Source: Kribbella voronezhensis
GTDB lineage: Bacteria; Actinomycetota; Actinomycetes; Propionibacteriales; Kribbellaceae
Reading direction: 5' to 3'
NCBI RefSeq assembly: GCF_004365175.1
Contig: NZ_SOCE01000002.1
Coordinates: 310,001 to 374,000 of the forward strand
DNA length: 64,000 nucleotides
The translations under genes and the position numbers were made by a program. Numbering within the stretch: the first letter of the stretch is position 1; each line of letters opens with the position of its first letter. Shown here in pieces: positions 26,359 to 34,314 of this stretch. The notes beneath the pieces were generated by a model. It saw only the letters and a list, made by a program, of their open reading frames with translations, was not told the origin of the DNA and searched no databases.

Positions 26359-26807
26359 TGTTCCGCGAGGTGCTCGGCTTCCTGGCGGCCGACGGCTGGC
26401 CGGTCGCACCGGACAGCTTCGACGGCGTTCCGTGCATCCGGACCCGGTTCATCGGCACCGACGACGCCTGGGACTGCCGGGCCCGCCCGTACGACCCGTT
26501 CGGACAGCTCGCGTTCGAGTCGGTCCTGCCGCTGACCGTCGGCCCTGAGCAACTGGACGCCGTCACCCAACTCGCCGTACGGGCGAACTGGCGGCTGCTG
26601 ACCGGCGCGTTCCAGCTCGACCTCGACAGCGGCGAGCTCGTCTTCCGGACGATGGTCTTCCTGTCCGACGGGGTCGAACTGCCCGAGCCGCTGTGCCGTG
26701 GGCTTGTCTACAGCAACGTTCTGACCGTCGATCGTTGCCTGACCGAGTTCAAGGCGGCCGCCGCGGGCGACGACCCGCTCCAGGCGTACGAGCGGCTCGC
26801 GCTCTGA
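26358..26807 (+). CDS. YbjN-like small protein
   Basis: A 149-residue soluble protein resembling the YbjN/type III secretion chaperone-like fold: a starting helix (MFREVLGFLAADGW), beta strands with LAFESVLPLTVG, and a central helix followed by LTGAFQLDLDSGELVFRT. Such proteins often act as chaperones or modulators; no catalytic residues are apparent. It is the last member of the four-gene cassette, coupled to the methyltransferase by TGATG. A chaperone role for the peptidase would fit but is inference. Confidence 0.65.
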   Translation: MFREVLGFLAADGWPVAPDSFDGVPCIRTRFIGTDDAWDCRARPYDPFGQLAFESVLPLTVGPEQLDAVTQLAVRANWRLLTGAFQLDLDSGELVFRTMVFLSDGVELPEPLCRGLVYSNVLTVDRCLTEFKAAAAGDDPLQAYERLAL

Positions 26808-26864
26808 GCCGATTGCGCCGGCGACGACGGGGTACCTGGGCGGCAGGTGGAAAGGAGAAAGGAC

Positions 26865-27188
26865 ATGCCTGCTGGTTCGAACAAGAAGCGCGAACGGCAG
26901 TACGAGCACATCAAGGCCGGACTGAAGGAGCGTGGCCGCAGCGAGGACGTGGCTGAAGAAATCGCCGCCCGCACGGTCAACAAGGAACGCGCCCGCGCCG
27001 GCGAGGCGAAGGAGTCGAGCCGGAGCTCGACCCACGACATCTCCTCCAGCCGCCGCGGCGGCCTGCGGTCGCACAGCGGCTCGAAGGGCCGGACCAAGGC
27101 GCAGCTCTACAACGAGGCCAAGCAGAAGAACATCAAGGGCCGCTCGACCATGAACAAGGCCGAACTGGCCAAGGCGGTCGGCAGGTAG
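26865..27188 (+). CDS. Small basic Rho-N/SAP-like protein (annotated elsewhere as plasmid stabilization protein)
   Basis: A 107-residue, very basic protein. The first half (MPAGSNKKRERQYEHIKAG, AARTVNKERARAGE) is common in actinobacterial proteins labelled plasmid stabilization proteins. The C-terminal 35 residues (TKAQLYNEAKQKNIKG, MNKAELAKAV) look like a Rho N-terminal or SAP-type nucleic-acid-binding helix pair. No toxin partner is adjacent, so a toxin-antitoxin role is not supported. GGAG-type purine stretches (AAAGGAGAAAGG) precede the ATG. Followed by a strong terminator. Confidence 0.85.
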   Translation: MPAGSNKKRERQYEHIKAGLKERGRSEDVAEEIAARTVNKERARAGEAKESSRSSTHDISSSRRGGLRSHSGSKGRTKAQLYNEAKQKNIKGRSTMNKAELAKAVGR

Positions 27189-27206
27189 CTCGACCCCCCA
27201 GTACGC

Positions 27207-27234
27207 CGTACCGCCGGCCACGGCCGGCGGTACG
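27207..27234. terminator. Terminator hairpin
   Basis: A 13-base perfect inverted repeat (CGTACCGCCGGCC with GGCCGGCGGTACG) separated by two bases lies 19 bases after the stop of the small basic protein. In practice the innermost pairs would open to make the loop. Confidence 0.75.
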
Positions 27235-27283
27235 TGCACGTTCTGCTACCTCACCACTACGCATTCACGCCTGGCGGGTGGGG

Positions 27284-27300
27284 ACGTTCTTGACGAACGT
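27284..27300. promoter_or_regulatory. Inverted repeat ACGTTC-N5-GAACGT with -35-like TTGACG
   Basis: ACGTTC and GAACGT flank TTGAC at 27284-27300, upstream of the 50-residue reading frame at 27369. The included TTGACG is a fair -35 hexamer. No clear -10 is seen, so this is a candidate operator only. Confidence 0.35.
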
Positions 27301-27368
27301 TTTGCGCGGGTGGTGAAACACTTGCGGGTCTCCCGGCGATAGAGCCAGTGGGGAGAGGAGCTCTGACA

Positions 27369-27521
27369 GTGCTGGGGACCGACGTCGCACGACGGCTGAT
27401 CGCGCTGCTCCGGATCGTGGAGCGGACGGCTGGTGACCACGCGGACGTGGTCACCGACGACGCGCTGCTCGACGCATGGTTCGGGCGCCGGGCGCCCGGG
27501 ATCCAGCCGGAAATCCCCTGA
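27369..27521 (+). CDS. Small hypothetical protein, 50 residues
   Basis: GTG at 27369 is preceded by GGAGAGGAG with nine bases spacing, a strong ribosome binding site. The encoded 50 residues are acidic and amphipathic (VARRLIALLRIVE, VVTDDALLDAWFG) and end at TGA 27519-27521. I do not recognise the family. The small size and lack of comparison make it tentative; the ribosome binding site is the main support. It is followed about 60 bases later by the GAF-ANTAR gene. Confidence 0.45.
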   Translation: MLGTDVARRLIALLRIVERTAGDHADVVTDDALLDAWFGRRAPGIQPEIP

Positions 27522-27585
27522 CCCGGCCGGCGCCGAACAGTAACACCGAAGTTATGCATGGAGTGCTGCGGGAGCGGCCCCGAGC

Positions 27586-28350
27586 ATGCATCATATGAGC
27601 GTGGATCGCTCCAGCGACGTGGGCTCCCCTGGTATCGAGACCTGCCTGGAGACCGACGTGCTCAACCCCGCAGAGTTTCCGACAGCCGACGCCTTCGCGC
27701 GGCTGGCGACGGAACTGCACGACTCCGACGGCGTCACCGAGACGGTGGACGCGGTCGTGGAATTCGCCCTGCGGGCGCTGAACTGCAGTCACGCCGGCGT
27801 GATGTTCGTGGTCCGCGGTGGCCGGCCGGAGATCGCGGCGGTCAGCGATCCGGTCATCACGACCGTCTACGAGTTCCAGATCGAGGCCGGCGAGGGCCCG
27901 ATGATCGATGCCCTCAGCAACGGAGTGGTCGTGCACGTGCCGGACGCGAAGCGCGATCCGCGCTGGCCGCGCTGGTCCGAACTGCTCAGCGGACTGGGGA
28001 TCCACTCCGTGCTGCACCTTCCGCTGGTGGTCTCCGACCGGACCGGTGGCGTCCTCAGTGTGTACAGCACGATGCCGGACGCGTTCAGCACCGACGACGA
28101 GGCGGTCGCGCACATCCTGGCCCGGCACGCGGCGGTGGCGGTGGCCTCGGCGCGCGAAGAGGCGAACCTGGCCCAGGCGGTCGACGCCCGCAAGCTGATC
28201 GGGCAGGCGATGGGCATCTTGATGGAGCGCTTCGACCTGGACGCCGACCGGGCCTTCGAGGTGCTCCGGCGCTACTCGCAACACGGCAACATCAAGCTCC
28301 GCGAGGTCGCCCAGCAACTCGTCGACACCCGGAAACTCCCGCGCTCCTAG
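27586..28350 (+). CDS. GAF and ANTAR domain antitermination regulator
   Basis: A 254-residue cytoplasmic regulator. A GAF sensor domain spans about residues 45-185, and a C-terminal ANTAR RNA-binding domain spans about 195-250 (ARKLIGQAMGILMERF, then the RR.SQH.N.KLREVA helices). ANTAR proteins bind paired RNA hairpins and prevent transcription termination; the GAF part senses a ligand or partner. Start is ATG 27586 (GGGAG upstream) or ATG 27595. No obvious target hairpin pair was found next to it, so it probably acts in trans. Confidence 0.9.
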   Translation: MHHMSVDRSSDVGSPGIETCLETDVLNPAEFPTADAFARLATELHDSDGVTETVDAVVEFALRALNCSHAGVMFVVRGGRPEIAAVSDPVITTVYEFQIEAGEGPMIDALSNGVVVHVPDAKRDPRWPRWSELLSGLGIHSVLHLPLVVSDRTGGVLSVYSTMPDAFSTDDEAVAHILARHAAVAVASAREEANLAQAVDARKLIGQAMGILMERFDLDADRAFEVLRRYSQHGNIKLREVAQQLVDTRKLPRS

Positions 28351-28375
28351 CACCTCGTACCGCGGTCAGGCTGGG

Positions 28376-29086
28376 TCAGCCGGGGCTCTTCGAGTTGTCC
28401 TTCTCGGGTTCGTTGCCCCAGCGGCCGCCGCCCTCGCCGCGCATCTCCATCGACAGCGCCATCACCGTCGCCCGCGCGATGCTGCTGATGCCGAAGTAGC
28501 CGAGGCTGTACGGCTCGATGAGCGCGCCCGCTTCCCAGTACGGAACGCGCTGGGCGCCGTACTTGACGTAACGGACCGCGGGCTCGTCACCGGCCTTCAC
28601 CCGGGCGGCGCACTGGGTGCAGGACGGCACCCTGCGCGTTCCACCGCTCGACGGCGTCCATTGGATGTCGAGGACCGACGGGCCGTGCTGCGGATTGAAG
28701 AAACAAGGCGACCGGCGCTCCGGTACCGGCTGCCCCGCGACGCGGGCCCGGACGCAGGAGAGCGCGTACCGGCCTTCCGCCAGCGCGTCGACGACCGCAC
28801 TGATCGCGTCGGGGGTCTGCAGGTGCGCGACCCGGCGGCCGGCGGACTCGTAGGAGTCGAGCGCGCGCTGGTAGTCGTGCCTGGTGTCCACATCGAGTTC
28901 GCGGCCGGCGACGACGAGATCGAGGCGGCCGAGTTCCTCACCGAACTCGGTGACGTCCTCGTCGGCGACCTTGCGGATCTCCGCCAGTTCAGCCGCGTCC
29001 GACCGGCGAACTGCTCGTCGGTCCCACAGATAACGCCCCGCCAAAGCGGCACCGCCGCCCCCCAGCAGGAACACCAGCCACTCCAT
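28376..29086 (-). CDS. Hypothetical membrane-anchored protein with cysteine motif
   Basis: A 236-residue protein with one N-terminal membrane helix (residues 2-20, with GGGGAALAG), a helical region (about 30-110, LDSYESAGRRV), and a C-terminal part with CTQCAARV preceded by Cys at about 130 (SPCFFNPQHG), which might bind metal. I recognise the general pattern from actinobacterial hypothetical proteins but not a function. TACCAT lies six bases before the ATG, consistent with a leaderless start. It converges on the GAF-ANTAR gene with 25 bases between stops. Confidence 0.75.
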   Translation of the reverse strand: MEWLVFLLGGGGAALAGRYLWDRRAVRRSDAAELAEIRKVADEDVTEFGEELGRLDLVVAGRELDVDTRHDYQRALDSYESAGRRVAHLQTPDAISAVVDALAEGRYALSCVRARVAGQPVPERRSPCFFNPQHGPSVLDIQWTPSSGGTRRVPSCTQCAARVKAGDEPAVRYVKYGAQRVPYWEAGALIEPYSLGYFGISSIARATVMALSMEMRGEGGGRWGNEPEKDNSKSPG

Positions 29087-29119
29087 CCACCGATGGTATC
29101 GGCGGCCTTCCCCGCGAGC

Positions 29120-29470
29120 ACGAGGTCAGCGTGCCGCCCAGCGTGGATCGCAGGCCGCGCGGACCAGTGGCCGATCGTGATGTCGTCGAGGTACAGGAAG
29201 TTCGCCCGGGCTGCCGGAACCGACCAGATAAGCGGTGACGCTGGTGCTGCCAATTGGTGCGGTGACCTGAGCGGTCGCCTGTTGCCACGTCGACGTGAGC
29301 TCGGGCAACGCCACCTCATCGGCCTGGAGAAGGTTGCCGTTGGCATCGAGCCACTTCATCTGGACCCCGCAGAAGGTGCCGGCGCACGGGTCGTGCACCC
29401 AGTTGGCCGTCACCCGGGCCCAGAGCACGTCCCAGAACTTCTCGGAGCCTGGCCCGGGAGCGGTACGGTC
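29120..29470 (-). pseudogene. Frameshifted remnant of a secreted carbohydrate-binding module
   Basis: In one minus-strand frame (about 29210-29460) the translation contains ARVTANW, VQMKWLDANGN and SVTAYLVGS; the sequence then continues sensibly only in another frame as ANFLYLDDITIGHW (about 29164-29205). Joined across a shift near 29205-29220, this reads like the end of a beta-sandwich carbohydrate-binding module, where Y-L-D-D-I is a hallmark. No start, catalytic domain or signal peptide remains. It fills most of the 488-base gap between the flanking genes. A genuine small gene or sequencing error is possible but less likely. Confidence 0.5.
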
Positions 29471-29574
29471 ACAATGAATTCGATCGGCGTCGCAGGGTGG
29501 GTCACACCGACGGCCGGCGTTCGTGGGTACCCTTGCGGGCGCCGCTTGCCGGCCGGCCGACTGGATAGGAGACG

Positions 29575-31038
29575 ATGTCCACCGTGACCTCACGACGTAC
29601 CCAGGACTCTCAGCCGCGGTCGGCGCCGACAGAGGTCGATCCGGCCGTCGCGAGCCTGAGTGTGGGCCTCGGTGGTGTGGCCGGCCGGTTCGCCCGGCTC
29701 GGTGGCTCGTGGTGGACGCCGCTGCGGATCGCGCTCGCGGTCTGCACGATCACCTTCGCGCTCGGCGTACTGCAGAAGGCGCCCTGTATGGCGAACGGCT
29801 GGGACCGGCAGGACTGGCGGCCGTTCAAGGCGCTGTGCTACTCGGACATCGGCTACCTCTACCAGGAGCGCGGCTTCGCCGAGGGCAACCGGCCGTTCCT
29901 CGACACCGGCAACTACCCGGTCCTGGAGTACCCGGTGCTCACCGGTGGGTTCATGGAGGTCGCCGCGAAGATCACCTGGCAGATCACCGGTGATCCGAAG
30001 AAGGACCTCACCCCGGAGCAGAAGCGCGACACAGCAGGCGTCTTCTTCGTCGTGAACGTCGTGCTGCTGTTTCTCTGCACGCTGCTGCTGGTCGGCCTGA
30101 CCGTCGGGACCGCGCGTGGCGTCGCCTCCCGCCCCGGCGCGGCGCGCGGGCAGCCGCTCGACGCCCTGTACGTCGCGGCCGCCCCGGTGCTGGCCTTCAC
30201 CTCGACGATCAACTGGGACCTGTTCGCCGTCGTTCTCACGGCCGGCGCGATGTACGCGTGGTCGCGGGGCAAACCGATCTGGTTCGGCATCCTGCTCGGG
30301 CTCGGGACGGCGGCCAAGTTCTACCCGTTCCTGCTGCTCGGCCCGCTGCTGATCGTCTGCCTCCGGGGCCGGAAGCTGTGGCCGTGGTTCCAGGCGACGG
30401 TGGCGGCGATCTTCGCGTGGGGTGTGGTGAACGCGCCGATCTACCTGCTGGCCAAGAACGAGTGGATGTCGTTCTGGGTCTTCAACGACGAACGCGAGAG
30501 CGACTACGGCTCGATCTGGTACGTGCTGAAGCTGGCCAAGCACGAGGTCACCGACGTCAACCAGCTGAACATCGTCGTCTTCGCCGGTCTGTGCCTGTCG
30601 ATCGCGATCCTCGGGATGATGGCGCCGCGACCGCCCCGCTTCGCGCAACTCGCGTTTCTGGTGGTCGCCGCGTTCCTGCTGGTCAACAAGGTGTACTCAC
30701 CGCAGTACGTGCTGTGGTTGTTGCCGCTGGTCGCGCTGGCCCGGCCGAGGTTGCGCGACTGGCTGATCTGGCAGGCCTGCGAGTCGTTCTACTGGATGAT
30801 GGTCTGGCTGCATCTGGCGCAGTTCCTGGCGCCCGGGCAGCCGGAGGCGCCGGACAAGATCTACTGGTTCGCGGTGATCCTGCGGATGGCCGGCACACTG
30901 TGGCTGATGCTCGTGGTCAGCCGCGACATCCTGCTGCCCGAGAAGGACCCGGTCCGCCAGGGCGACCTGGTCGACGACCCCAGCGACGGCGTCGTCTCCG
31001 ATCTTCCACCGCGTCAACTGGATCCTGCGCACGCCTGA
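29575..31038 (+). CDS. GT87-like (DUF2029) polyprenyl-sugar mannosyltransferase family membrane protein
   Basis: A 487-residue integral membrane protein with about ten hydrophobic segments. The first periplasmic loop contains the acidic stretch typical of GT-C enzymes, and YPVLEYPVLTG and AAKFYPFLLLGPLL are family features. Homologues in mycobacteria and relatives use polyprenyl-phospho-sugars to build cell-wall or lipid glycans outside the membrane. AGGAG precedes the ATG. The gene is monocistronic and ends in a hairpin. The acceptor and sugar are not predictable here. Confidence 0.85.
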   Translation: MSTVTSRRTQDSQPRSAPTEVDPAVASLSVGLGGVAGRFARLGGSWWTPLRIALAVCTITFALGVLQKAPCMANGWDRQDWRPFKALCYSDIGYLYQERGFAEGNRPFLDTGNYPVLEYPVLTGGFMEVAAKITWQITGDPKKDLTPEQKRDTAGVFFVVNVVLLFLCTLLLVGLTVGTARGVASRPGAARGQPLDALYVAAAPVLAFTSTINWDLFAVVLTAGAMYAWSRGKPIWFGILLGLGTAAKFYPFLLLGPLLIVCLRGRKLWPWFQATVAAIFAWGVVNAPIYLLAKNEWMSFWVFNDERESDYGSIWYVLKLAKHEVTDVNQLNIVVFAGLCLSIAILGMMAPRPPRFAQLAFLVVAAFLLVNKVYSPQYVLWLLPLVALARPRLRDWLIWQACESFYWMMVWLHLAQFLAPGQPEAPDKIYWFAVILRMAGTLWLMLVVSRDILLPEKDPVRQGDLVDDPSDGVVSDLPPRQLDPAHA

Positions 31039-31057
31039 GAGAAAGAGAGGCGGGGGA

Positions 31058-31082
31058 GGGGCCGGCAGCTGGATCCGGCCCC
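31058..31082. terminator. Bidirectional terminator hairpin
   Basis: GGGGCCGG (31058-31065) pairs with CCGGCCCC (31075-31082) over a nine-base loop, between convergent stops at 31038 and 31104. Confidence 0.7.
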
Positions 31083-31103
31083 ATGCCTGACCTGGCGACG
31101 CCG

Positions 31104-32033
31104 CTACAGGTTGAGTTTGGTTACGTCGAGGTTGCCGCCGCTGATCACGGCGGCGGTCAGGCCGGGCAGCTCGACCTTGCCTTCGAGGAGGGCGGCGAAG
31201 GAGGCGGCGGCGGCCGGTTCGAGGGCGAGTTTGGTGCGGGACATCACCAGCCGGGTCGCCTCGATCAGCGCGGCTTCGCCGACGCGGACCACCTGATCGA
31301 CGTACCGCTGGATGATCGGGAAGTTGTGCGTCCCGCAGACCGGCGCCGCGAGTCCGTCCGCGACCGACTTCGCCGTGGCGAGCTTCTGCGGTGCGCCCGC
31401 TTCGAGGCTGCGGCTGACCACATCGGCGGTCTCCGGCTCGATGCCGATCACCCGGACGGTGGGCTCGAGCAGCTTGATTCCCAGCGCGATGCCGGAGATC
31501 AGACCGCCACCGCCGACCGGCACGAGCACCGTGTCGAGGCCGGGGGAGTCGGCGAGCAGTTCGAGGGCGAGGCTGGCATGCCCGGTGATCACGTCGAGAT
31601 CGTCGAACGGATGAACGCCGGTCAGCCCCCGCTCGTCCCGGATCGACTCGTACGCCGCGATCAGGTCGCCCTCGACGAGTTCCACCCGCGCGCCGTACGC
31701 CCGGGCCGCGTCGATCTTGGCCGGTACGGCGGTCTTCGCCATCACCACGGTCGCCGGTACGCCGGCGTCGCGGGCCGCCCAGGCGAGCGCGCCGGCGGCA
31801 TTCCCGGCGGACACGGTGACGACGCCGCGCTCGCGTTCGCCGGCCGTCAGCTGGAGGGTCTTGTGGAGCAGCCCACGCACCTTGAAGCTGCCGGTCTTCT
31901 GGAACAGCTCGGCCTTCAAGCTCAGCCGGGCGCCGAACAACTCGTCGAGCGCGGACGAGGTAACCATCGGCGTACGGTGGATCCGCCCGTGCAGTCCGGA
32001 GGCTGCGCGGCGAATGTCCTCTAGGGTCGGCAT
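31104..32033 (-). CDS. PLP-dependent threonine/serine dehydratase-like enzyme
   Basis: A 309-residue fold-type II PLP enzyme. The Schiff-base lysine is at about K51 (KTGSFKVRG) and the phosphate-binding loop at VPVGGGGLISG. It lacks the C-terminal ACT-like regulatory domain of biosynthetic IlvA, so it resembles catabolic threonine dehydratase or serine racemase types. Activity should be removal of the amino group from threonine or serine to give a 2-oxo acid. The ATG sits in a leaderless arrangement and inside a perfect inverted repeat (32021-32046). It is 41 bases downstream of the ATP-grasp gene on the same strand. Confidence 0.88.
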   Translation of the reverse strand: MPTLEDIRRAASGLHGRIHRTPMVTSSALDELFGARLSLKAELFQKTGSFKVRGLLHKTLQLTAGERERGVVTVSAGNAAGALAWAARDAGVPATVVMAKTAVPAKIDAARAYGARVELVEGDLIAAYESIRDERGLTGVHPFDDLDVITGHASLALELLADSPGLDTVLVPVGGGGLISGIALGIKLLEPTVRVIGIEPETADVVSRSLEAGAPQKLATAKSVADGLAAPVCGTHNFPIIQRYVDQVVRVGEAALIEATRLVMSRTKLALEPAAAASFAALLEGKVELPGLTAAVISGGNLDVTKLNL

Positions 32034-32046
32034 ACTCCGACCCTAG
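32021..32046. promoter_or_regulatory. Perfect inverted repeat centred on the dehydratase start codon
   Basis: CTAGGGTCGG (32021-32030) and CCGACCCTAG (32037-32046) are exact inverted copies flanking six bases that include the start codon (32031-32033). The upstream arm holds the TAGGGT -10-like box of the gene. It may be an operator that covers the transcription start. Confidence 0.5.
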
Positions 32047-32074
32047 TGGCCCCCATTCGTCGGCCGGCCGTTGG

Positions 32075-32932
32075 TCAGCTCAGGCGGCCGGCGACGGCGG
32101 TGGCGAGGTGGGTTGCGGCAGCCGGGTGCTGGGGGAAGAAGAGGTAGGGCTCGATGAGTTCGAGTTCCATCAGCAGGAAGCGGCCGGCCGCGACGACGCC
32201 GTCGACCCGGGCGTAGACCGGCGGGGTCCGGCTGTCGACCGCAGCCAGTACGGCGTCAGCAGCAGCCCGTACTGCGGGCGCCGGGTCGGCCGGGGTCGCA
32301 GTACCGCCGAAGTCGTCCTGCACCCGGTAGTCACCGTCGGCAGGCCGCTTGAGGACCGCGTGGCTGAACTCGCCGTCGAGGTAGATCAGCGACCACTCGC
32401 CCTCGGACTGGATCTCCGGCAGGAACGGCTGCACCAGGTAGACGTCGTCCGGCAGTTCGCCCATCGCGGCGTCCAACTCGCCCGAACCGGCCAGACCGCG
32501 GACGGTGTTGCGCGCGCTGGCGCTCACCGTCGGCTTGATCACGATCTCCTGGCCGTTGAGCCCGGCGACCACCTCGCGCAGGCACGCACCGGCAGCCACC
32601 TGTGACGGCACGATCGCGACGCCGCGCTCGCGGAGCTCCAGCAGGTACCGCTTGTCGCCGTTCCAGCGGACCAGGTCGCTGTCGTTGAGCACCGGTACGC
32701 CGGCCTTGTCGAGCTGGCCCAGCCACTCGGTGAACTCCAGGTAGCGGGTCTGGTAGTCCCAGACCGACCGGAGCAGCACACCGTCGTACGCCGACCAGTC
32801 CACCGACGGATCGGCCCACACCTGAACGACCGGGTCGAGTCCCGCGGTCCGGAGCGCTGCCAGCAGCGGCAGATCGTCGGCGTGCAGGTCCGCGTGGTCG
32901 GCGGAGGTGGCCAGAGCAATGCGTGTAGTCAC
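32075..32932 (-). CDS. ATP-grasp (RimK/glutathione synthetase-like) ligase
   Basis: A 285-residue protein of the ATP-grasp superfamily. The N-terminal third is a Rossmann-like substrate domain; the central part (EIVIKPTVSASARNTV) is the ATP-grasp lysine strand, and LLMELELIEPYLFF near the end carries the metal-binding acidic and Asn-like positions (here E-L-E). Such enzymes join a carboxylate to an amine with ATP. The substrate is unknown. It starts five bases after the membrane glycosyltransferase stop, so it is part of the operon that begins with the GT2 gene. Confidence 0.82.
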   Translation of the reverse strand: MTTRIALATSADHADLHADDLPLLAALRTAGLDPVVQVWADPSVDWSAYDGVLLRSVWDYQTRYLEFTEWLGQLDKAGVPVLNDSDLVRWNGDKRYLLELRERGVAIVPSQVAAGACLREVVAGLNGQEIVIKPTVSASARNTVRGLAGSGELDAAMGELPDDVYLVQPFLPEIQSEGEWSLIYLDGEFSHAVLKRPADGDYRVQDDFGGTATPADPAPAVRAAADAVLAAVDSRTPPVYARVDGVVAAGRFLLMELELIEPYLFFPQHPAAATHLATAVAGRLS

Positions 32933-32937
32933 GCCGA

Positions 32938-34314
32938 TCAGTGTCGGAGCGCTTCGACCGGGACGTCAAACTCTCTTCCGGCGTTCGGACGGTGACGCAG
33001 TGCGACCGTGGTGACCACGACAGCGGCCGCGGCGAGATGAATCAGCCCTTGCCGCACGTCGTGCCCGAAGCTTGCGTAGGCCAGGTAGGCGGCGACAGGA
33101 ACGACCAGCCATTCGAGTCGCCCGGCGAGTACGGCGAGCGCGATCAGGGGCAGCCCGTACCACGGGTAGGTGGGCGTGGTGATCAGCAGCGCGGCGCCGT
33201 ACAGCCAGCAGCAGGTGACCGCGATCGGCTCGCGGCCGTGCCGGTGGATCGCCAGCACGGCCAGGCTCACGGCCAGCACACCGGCGGCGAGCTGGCGAGC
33301 CTCAGGAGGCAGCACCAGCGCGAGAATCGCCGATCTCGAGCTGCCGTCGGAGAACCCTTCCTGGGTCAGGTAACCGGGCAGGAAGCCGACCACCAGAGTG
33401 CCGGCGGCCAGCAGATGAGGGAGGTACGACGCCACGAAGGTGCCCACGGCAACCAAGGGTGTGTGCAGTCGGCGAGAGGTGAAAGCGGGGAGCAGGAGGA
33501 GCGGCAGCAGCTTGACGCCGGCAGCCGCGCCGAGCAGTAGTCCGGCAACGACCGGTTTGCGCCTGGCTGCTGCGATGACGGCGGCCACGATGAGCAGGGC
33601 GGCCAGGACGTCTATGTGGGCAGCACTTCCAGCTTCCAGAGCGACTATCGGTGACCAACCCCACATGGCCGCCCAGCGCGGATCGCGCCCGCGACGCCGT
33701 AGTTCCACGGCGAGTAGCGCTGTGAGTACTACGGCGAGCAGCGCGGCGGCCAACTGGAGCCCTAGGGTCCCTGCGGACCAGGGGGTGACCAACGCGACTG
33801 CGGTGAAGAAGGCTTGCGCGACAGGCGGGTAGATGGTCGGCACGCGCGGGCGGTTGATTCTCGTACGTGGGTCGTCGGTGGAGAGTGCAGTCACCGCAGC
33901 GGCGTCGTGGGGCACGCGCGGTGGACCGACTACGCCTGACTTGTCGGTGGGGGAGAGGCCGGGGAAGAGCACCGGATCGCGTAGCCGAGCGAGGGCGTCG
34001 TCCAGCGGGACGTGTGAGTACGGCGAGCTGCCGGAGAGCTGGACGCGGCCGTCCCAGGCATAGCGGTACGCATCGGTGCTGGTGATGGGTGCGGTGGTGA
34101 GGCCGGGTAGCTGGCAGAGCGCCGCAACGGCGACGACGTACAGGATCGGGTGCTTGCCTGGCGGCTGTCTGGTGATCAGCCAGACGATTGCTGCGACTAC
34201 TGCGAAGGCTGTGCAGAGGACAAGGTTGGGCCACCAGTTGGCCGACTCAGCGGCGATCACGCCGGCACTGATGCCTGCTGCGAGTAGGCCGCCTGTGACG
34301 AGTTTGGCGGTCAT
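32938..34314 (-). CDS. Integral membrane glycosyltransferase (GT-C/GT87-like)
   Basis: A 458-residue protein with about eleven hydrophobic segments. The acidic D-A-Y-R-Y-x-W-D-G signature after the second helix (TSTDAYRYAWDGRV) is typical of polyprenyl-phosphate-sugar-using GT-C enzymes. The ATG at 34314 overlaps the stop of the DUF2064-methyltransferase gene by four bases. The GT2 protein two genes upstream resembles polyprenyl-phosphate sugar synthases and could supply the donor. It probably transfers a sugar onto a cell-surface glycan at the outer face of the membrane. Confidence 0.85.
   Translation of the reverse strand: MTAKLVTGGLLAAGISAGVIAAESANWWPNLVLCTAFAVVAAIVWLITRQPPGKHPILYVVAVAALCQLPGLTTAPITSTDAYRYAWDGRVQLSGSSPYSHVPLDDALARLRDPVLFPGLSPTDKSGVVGPPRVPHDAAAVTALSTDDPRTRINRPRVPTIYPPVAQAFFTAVALVTPWSAGTLGLQLAAALLAVVLTALLAVELRRRGRDPRWAAMWGWSPIVALEAGSAAHIDVLAALLIVAAVIAAARRKPVVAGLLLGAAAGVKLLPLLLLPAFTSRRLHTPLVAVGTFVASYLPHLLAAGTLVVGFLPGYLTQEGFSDGSSRSAILALVLPPEARQLAAGVLAVSLAVLAIHRHGREPIAVTCCWLYGAALLITTPTYPWYGLPLIALAVLAGRLEWLVVPVAAYLAYASFGHDVRQGLIHLAAAAVVVTTVALRHRPNAGREFDVPVEALRH

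Noticed and set aside
26865..27521. Toxin-antitoxin pair formed by the small basic protein and the 50-residue frame
   Set aside because: They are separated by a strong terminator and share no toxin or antitoxin motif.
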